Assembly: GCF_000275845.1 (NCBI RefSeq)
Contig: NW_006766891.1
Location: 167,562-231,561 of the forward strand
Length of the DNA: 64,000 nt
Reading direction: 5' to 3'
Source of the DNA: Dichomitus squalens LYAD-421 SS1
Lineage: Eukaryota > Basidiomycota > Agaricomycetes > Polyporales > Polyporaceae
Under the pieces are notes generated by a model. It was not told the DNA's origin. It searched no databases and saw nothing but the letters and a program-made list of their open reading frames with translations. The translations under genes and the position numbers were made by a program. Shown here one piece after another: positions 58,829 through 64,000 of this stretch. Position 1 is the stretch's first letter. Each line of letters opens with the position of its first letter.

Positions 58829-59927
58829 TTATGGCTTGGCCTGGCGAAGCCTCTCGGCGAGCTCAAAACCTGAGGCCATGTGGCTGAGCCTCGCGTCGAC
58901 CACAAAACCCTAGGAGCACTAGCTTTGAGTTTGCAAAAAGGGGGAATCAGCGATACACCGACCTTCTTCTCGTATTCTGATAGATCATATCTAGGTTTTC
59001 ATAGCCTGGCCAATGACAATGACAATCGAAGACAAACCTTTGAACTCGGCGGCCAACTTGGACAGCTCCACGATGCGCGCCGTGATGTATTCTCCCGGTT
59101 CGAGCTTCTGCGCGGGCATCTCCAGTTTCTCAGGGAATGGTACGTCGACAGTGACTAACTTCATATTGGCGTTCGTCATCCCTATGTCAGGGTGAGCATT
59201 GGTAGAAAATATGCCAGAGGACCCGGAGTGCGGACCTGGATCGCACACAAGCAGGGGGGACGTCTGTATGACACTGCTGGCCTTGAAGCCAGTTTCTTCC
59301 TCGAGTTCACGAATTGCGGCTCCTTCCGCTGACTCTCCTTCATCGATTAGTCCTAGAAGGTGTGTAAGTCGATTGTCCAGCCAATCAACGTGTCCCTCGG
59401 TCCCACGAACCTGCGGGCAACTCTGTACATCCCGGTCATCGAAGTTCGTAACGCGTCGGGGGATAGAGATTACATACCCACGACATATCGCTCAACGGGC
59501 GGTCGGAATTGCTCGATGATTATGGTGGACGGTGGAAATGCATTTGATTCCGACCGAAGGATGGCGAGAATCGCGACGGCTACGCCATAGGCGTGGATGA
59601 ATACATACTGGGAATCACGACGGGGCGCGATGCACTCACCATCTACGCCGCCGGAACCCCGCGTCGGACGTGTCGCAAACTCCCAAGGCCGCTGATACCG
59701 CCAAAGACGTCATCCCGGCGGACGAACTAAATGCGACGGATTGCAACATACCTCCTTGCCATCCGGATCCCTCCAAGTGCATTTCTTGAGCTTCACCCAC
59801 CTGATTTCGCAGAAACACGGGGAGCGTTTGATTGGATAGAGCCCGGTAGGAACGCTGCCGGATGCTGTACTCACTTTGCCTCCGAAGTCTGCAGGTCTTC
59901 GACTGAGAGAACTTTGGACTCTGGCAT
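58829..59927 (-). CDS. Nudix hydrolase, ADP-ribose/ADP-sugar pyrophosphatase type
   Basis: A minus-strand enzyme of the NUDT5/Ysa1 group that cleaves ADP-ribose and related nucleotide sugars to AMP plus a sugar phosphate. The ATG at 59927 gives MPESKVLSVEDLQTSEAK, joined to WVKLKKCTWRDPDGKE and then to RPWEFATRPTR. STIIIEQFRPPVERYVVGMP leads into the Nudix box GLIDEGESAEGAAIRELEEE, continued by TGF (GX5EX7REUXEEXGU). SSVIQTSPLLVCDPG and NMKLVTVDVPFPE follow. Near the C-terminus a 14-nt exon, 58963-58976, encodes the EYEKK region. Exon 58829-58909 then gives GFVVDARLSHMASGFELAER and ends LRQAKP. Without the micro-exon the conserved GFVVDA end cannot be reached in frame. It shares a 281-bp divergent promoter with malate dehydrogenase. 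Confidence 0.9.
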
Positions 59928-60208
59928 CGCGCTGGGGGTATTGATGTAGATGAACCTGCGCGCAACAGCTGGCTTGGTGGTAGCACGAAGTAAATGAGCG
60001 AGCGCTGCAGACAGCGGGGGGCGGGAGTAGAGGAGGAGCATGGGCCTCCGTTGTCGCCGCGCATCGCGGCCCGAAGCAGCGGCCCCCCCACGGGGGGTAT
60101 GCGATCACGTGCGCGACGATAGACCTCGGGATCGCAGCCAGTGGCCTCCTTTGGCTCTCTCCTCCATCTTTCCATATCCCCCTCTCATCGCCTCGCACAT
60201 CACTTACA
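59928..60208. promoter_or_regulatory. Divergent promoter, Nudix gene / malate dehydrogenase
   Basis: 281 bp between the two start codons. It includes a G/C run near 60080-60097 (gcggcccccccacgggggg), which could form a short hairpin, and a C/T-rich leader before the malate dehydrogenase start. No TATA box is evident. Confidence 0.5.
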
Positions 60209-61711
60209 ATGGTCAAAGCAGTCGTTCTTGGTGCTGCAGGTGCGTCGCTTGAGTTCTGGGTCCGTGTTCTGTGTTTCACCGCTAATCGGGCTTGATCAGG
60301 CGGCATTGGCCAGCCTCTGTCTCTGCTCCTCAAGGCTAACCCCAACGTCACGGAGGTACGCCTTCCTTTGCGCGGAGGAGAAAAAATAAGTAGCCAACAC
60401 CTATGACAGTTGAGCCTCTATGATATCGTGAACACGCCCGGTGTTGCTGCCGACTTGTCCCACATCGCGACTCCTGCCAAGGTCGTCGGCTACCTTCCCC
60501 CAGATGATGGTCTCAAGAAGGCCTTGACCGGTGCCGACATCGTTGTCATCCCCGCTGGTGTTCCCCGTAAACCCGGAGTACGTATAATTCATCGTCGTCT
60601 CGTAAGCGGACGCTAACAGACTCTTCCAGATGACGAGGTTGGTTCTTTGAGCTCCTCGTACATGGCGCCATTGACATCCTGATGTATCGCGTCATCAAGA
60701 GACGATCTCTTTAAGGTCATCTCACGACATCTCACCGTATTCCGTTCTTGCTAACAAGCGCGATATTTAGATTAACGCTGGCATCGTTCGCGATCTCGCG
60801 ACTGGCATTGCGACCACCGCGCCCAAGGCCTTCGTCTTGGTCATTTCGAACCCTGTCAACTCAACCGTCCCCATCGTAGCCGAGGTCTTCAAGCAGCACG
60901 GTGTCTTCAATCCTAAGAAGTGCGAATTATGCTATCTTTGCTCATCACATTGGCTCACGTTCGTTCCGCAGGATCTTCGGTGTTACTACGTTGGATGTCG
61001 TCCGCGCTTCGACTTTCGTTGCTGAGATCCTTGGCGACCTCGGCAAGGCACCCAGTGTCGTCGTTCCCGTGGTCGGTGGTCACTCCGGCGTGACGGCAAG
61101 TTTTTCAACTTGTCCAATCAGGAGTTGGGAATTAACACCTTGCTATCTGATAGATCGTGCCCTTGCTCTCGCAGTCCTCTCACCCGCTCCCGTCTGGCTT
61201 CGCCCAGGACGCTCTGGAGCAGCTGACGAATCGCATCCAGTTCGGCGGTGACGAGGTCGTCAAAGCGAAGGATGGCGCCGGATCTGCGACCCTTTCTATG
61301 GCTTATGCCGGTGTCGAATTCGCGAACAAGATCATCCGTGCCGTCAAGGGCGAGAAGGGCCTCGTTGCACCTACGTTCGTTAACCTCGCCGCCGACGCAG
61401 CAGGCGGCGAGGCCCTCAAGAAAGAGATTGGCAGTGACCTCGAGTACTTCTCGGCACCCGTTGAACTCGGCGTAAGTTCGAATGCTACTACAGCGGGGCA
61501 TATAGCTGATGTTGTCCAAAGGCCGAGGGTGTGGTTGCGATCAAGTCACTCGGCAAGATCAGCGAGTACGAGACGAAGCTCATCAAGGCTGCCGTTCCTG
61601 AGCTACAAACCAACATCGAGAAGGTATGTGGGCTTTTTGAATGAAATATTCCATGCGGGCTCACCGTTTCCCATACAGGGTGTCTCTTTCATCGGCGCGT
61701 CTAAGCTCTGA
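60209..61711 (+). CDS. NAD-dependent malate dehydrogenase, no targeting presequence
   Basis: Interconverts malate and oxaloacetate. The ATG at 60209 starts directly at the Rossmann strand [20 protein letters not shown], so there is no mitochondrial presequence. A cytosolic location is likely; a peroxisomal one is less likely, although the C-terminus reads SKL after FIGA. Landmarks are [51 protein letters not shown] (substrate Arg), [49 protein letters not shown] (catalytic His) and [13 protein letters not shown]. The PGMTRDDLFKINAG stretch requires an 8-nt exon (60630-60637, ATG ACG AG) and a 16-nt exon (60700-60715). These lie between introns 60578-60629, 60638-60699 and 60716-60770. SKL is the consensus type-1 peroxisomal signal and is worth testing. 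Confidence 0.94.
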
Positions 61712-61915
61712 ACGTGACCTGGGAAAGAAGTAGAAGCCGTGAAGGAATTACATACTGTACGCGTGTAGCTTGTAGAACAGATATCCTTATATCGTGATTC
61801 GTTGCCAGCCACCTGAAGCATGACTACCCCCGGGCATCCTCTTAAGGCTCTTGCACTGAGTACACACGACATCTTCATAGGCAATGCGATAAAGACCCGG
61901 GCTGGACATACGAAC

Positions 61916-64000
<2,085 letters not shown>

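Overview
The window is nuclear DNA from a filamentous basidiomycete, most likely a wood-decaying agaricomycete. The reasons are gene models broken by many short (about 50-65 nt) GT-AG introns, a GC-rich sequence, alternating strands with tight intergenic gaps, and family content (aryl-alcohol-oxidase-like GMC flavoenzyme, SurE-like phosphatase, FAS1 protein, ArAE-type transporter, basidiomycete-type Zn2Cys6 regulator). The species is inferred only to this level.

Layout, left to right. 0-10 kb: 3' end of a SurE-like phosphatase, PRP38 splicing factor, MOD5/TRIT1-type tRNA isopentenyltransferase, a secreted type-B carboxylesterase, and on the minus strand a secreted two-FAS1-domain protein with long His/Pro-rich arms. 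10-23.7 kb: V-ATPase subunit A (minus) and 26S proteasome ATPase Rpt1 (plus) sharing a 277-bp divergent promoter, a mitochondrial PDK/BCKDK-family kinase, and a very large DYRK/Pom1-like kinase. 23.7-31.5 kb: one Zn2Cys6 regulator, then about 5.3 kb in which I recognise no gene, holding a near-perfect 33-nt inverted repeat. 31.5-44 kb: an ArAE/FUSC-type transporter, a RecQ helicase (Sgs1/BLM type), kinetochore protein Nuf2 and an ING-family PHD-finger protein. 44-49 kb: a secreted GMC oxidoreductase and two short unknown proteins. 49-58 kb: an accessory block with a long inverted duplication and three tandem, intronless, same-strand paralogues of a multipass membrane protein family that I do not recognise. 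58.8-64 kb: a Nudix (ADP-ribose pyrophosphatase-type) hydrolase divergent from a cytosolic-type malate dehydrogenase, then a DDX41/abstrakt-type DEAD-box helicase running off the right edge.

Most of the window is conserved housekeeping sequence (splicing, tRNA modification, proteasome, V-ATPase, mitosis, central metabolism). The part most likely to be undescribed is the 51.3-57.2 kb membrane-protein array. Its single-exon structure contrasts with almost every other gene here. Hand splicing also exposed several micro-exons (8, 14, 14 and 16 nt) and one GC-AG intron in housekeeping genes, which automated gene models could easily miss.

All exon boundaries were read by eye from splice signals, reading-frame continuity and family knowledge. 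They are reliable where I give exact coordinates and approximate elsewhere.
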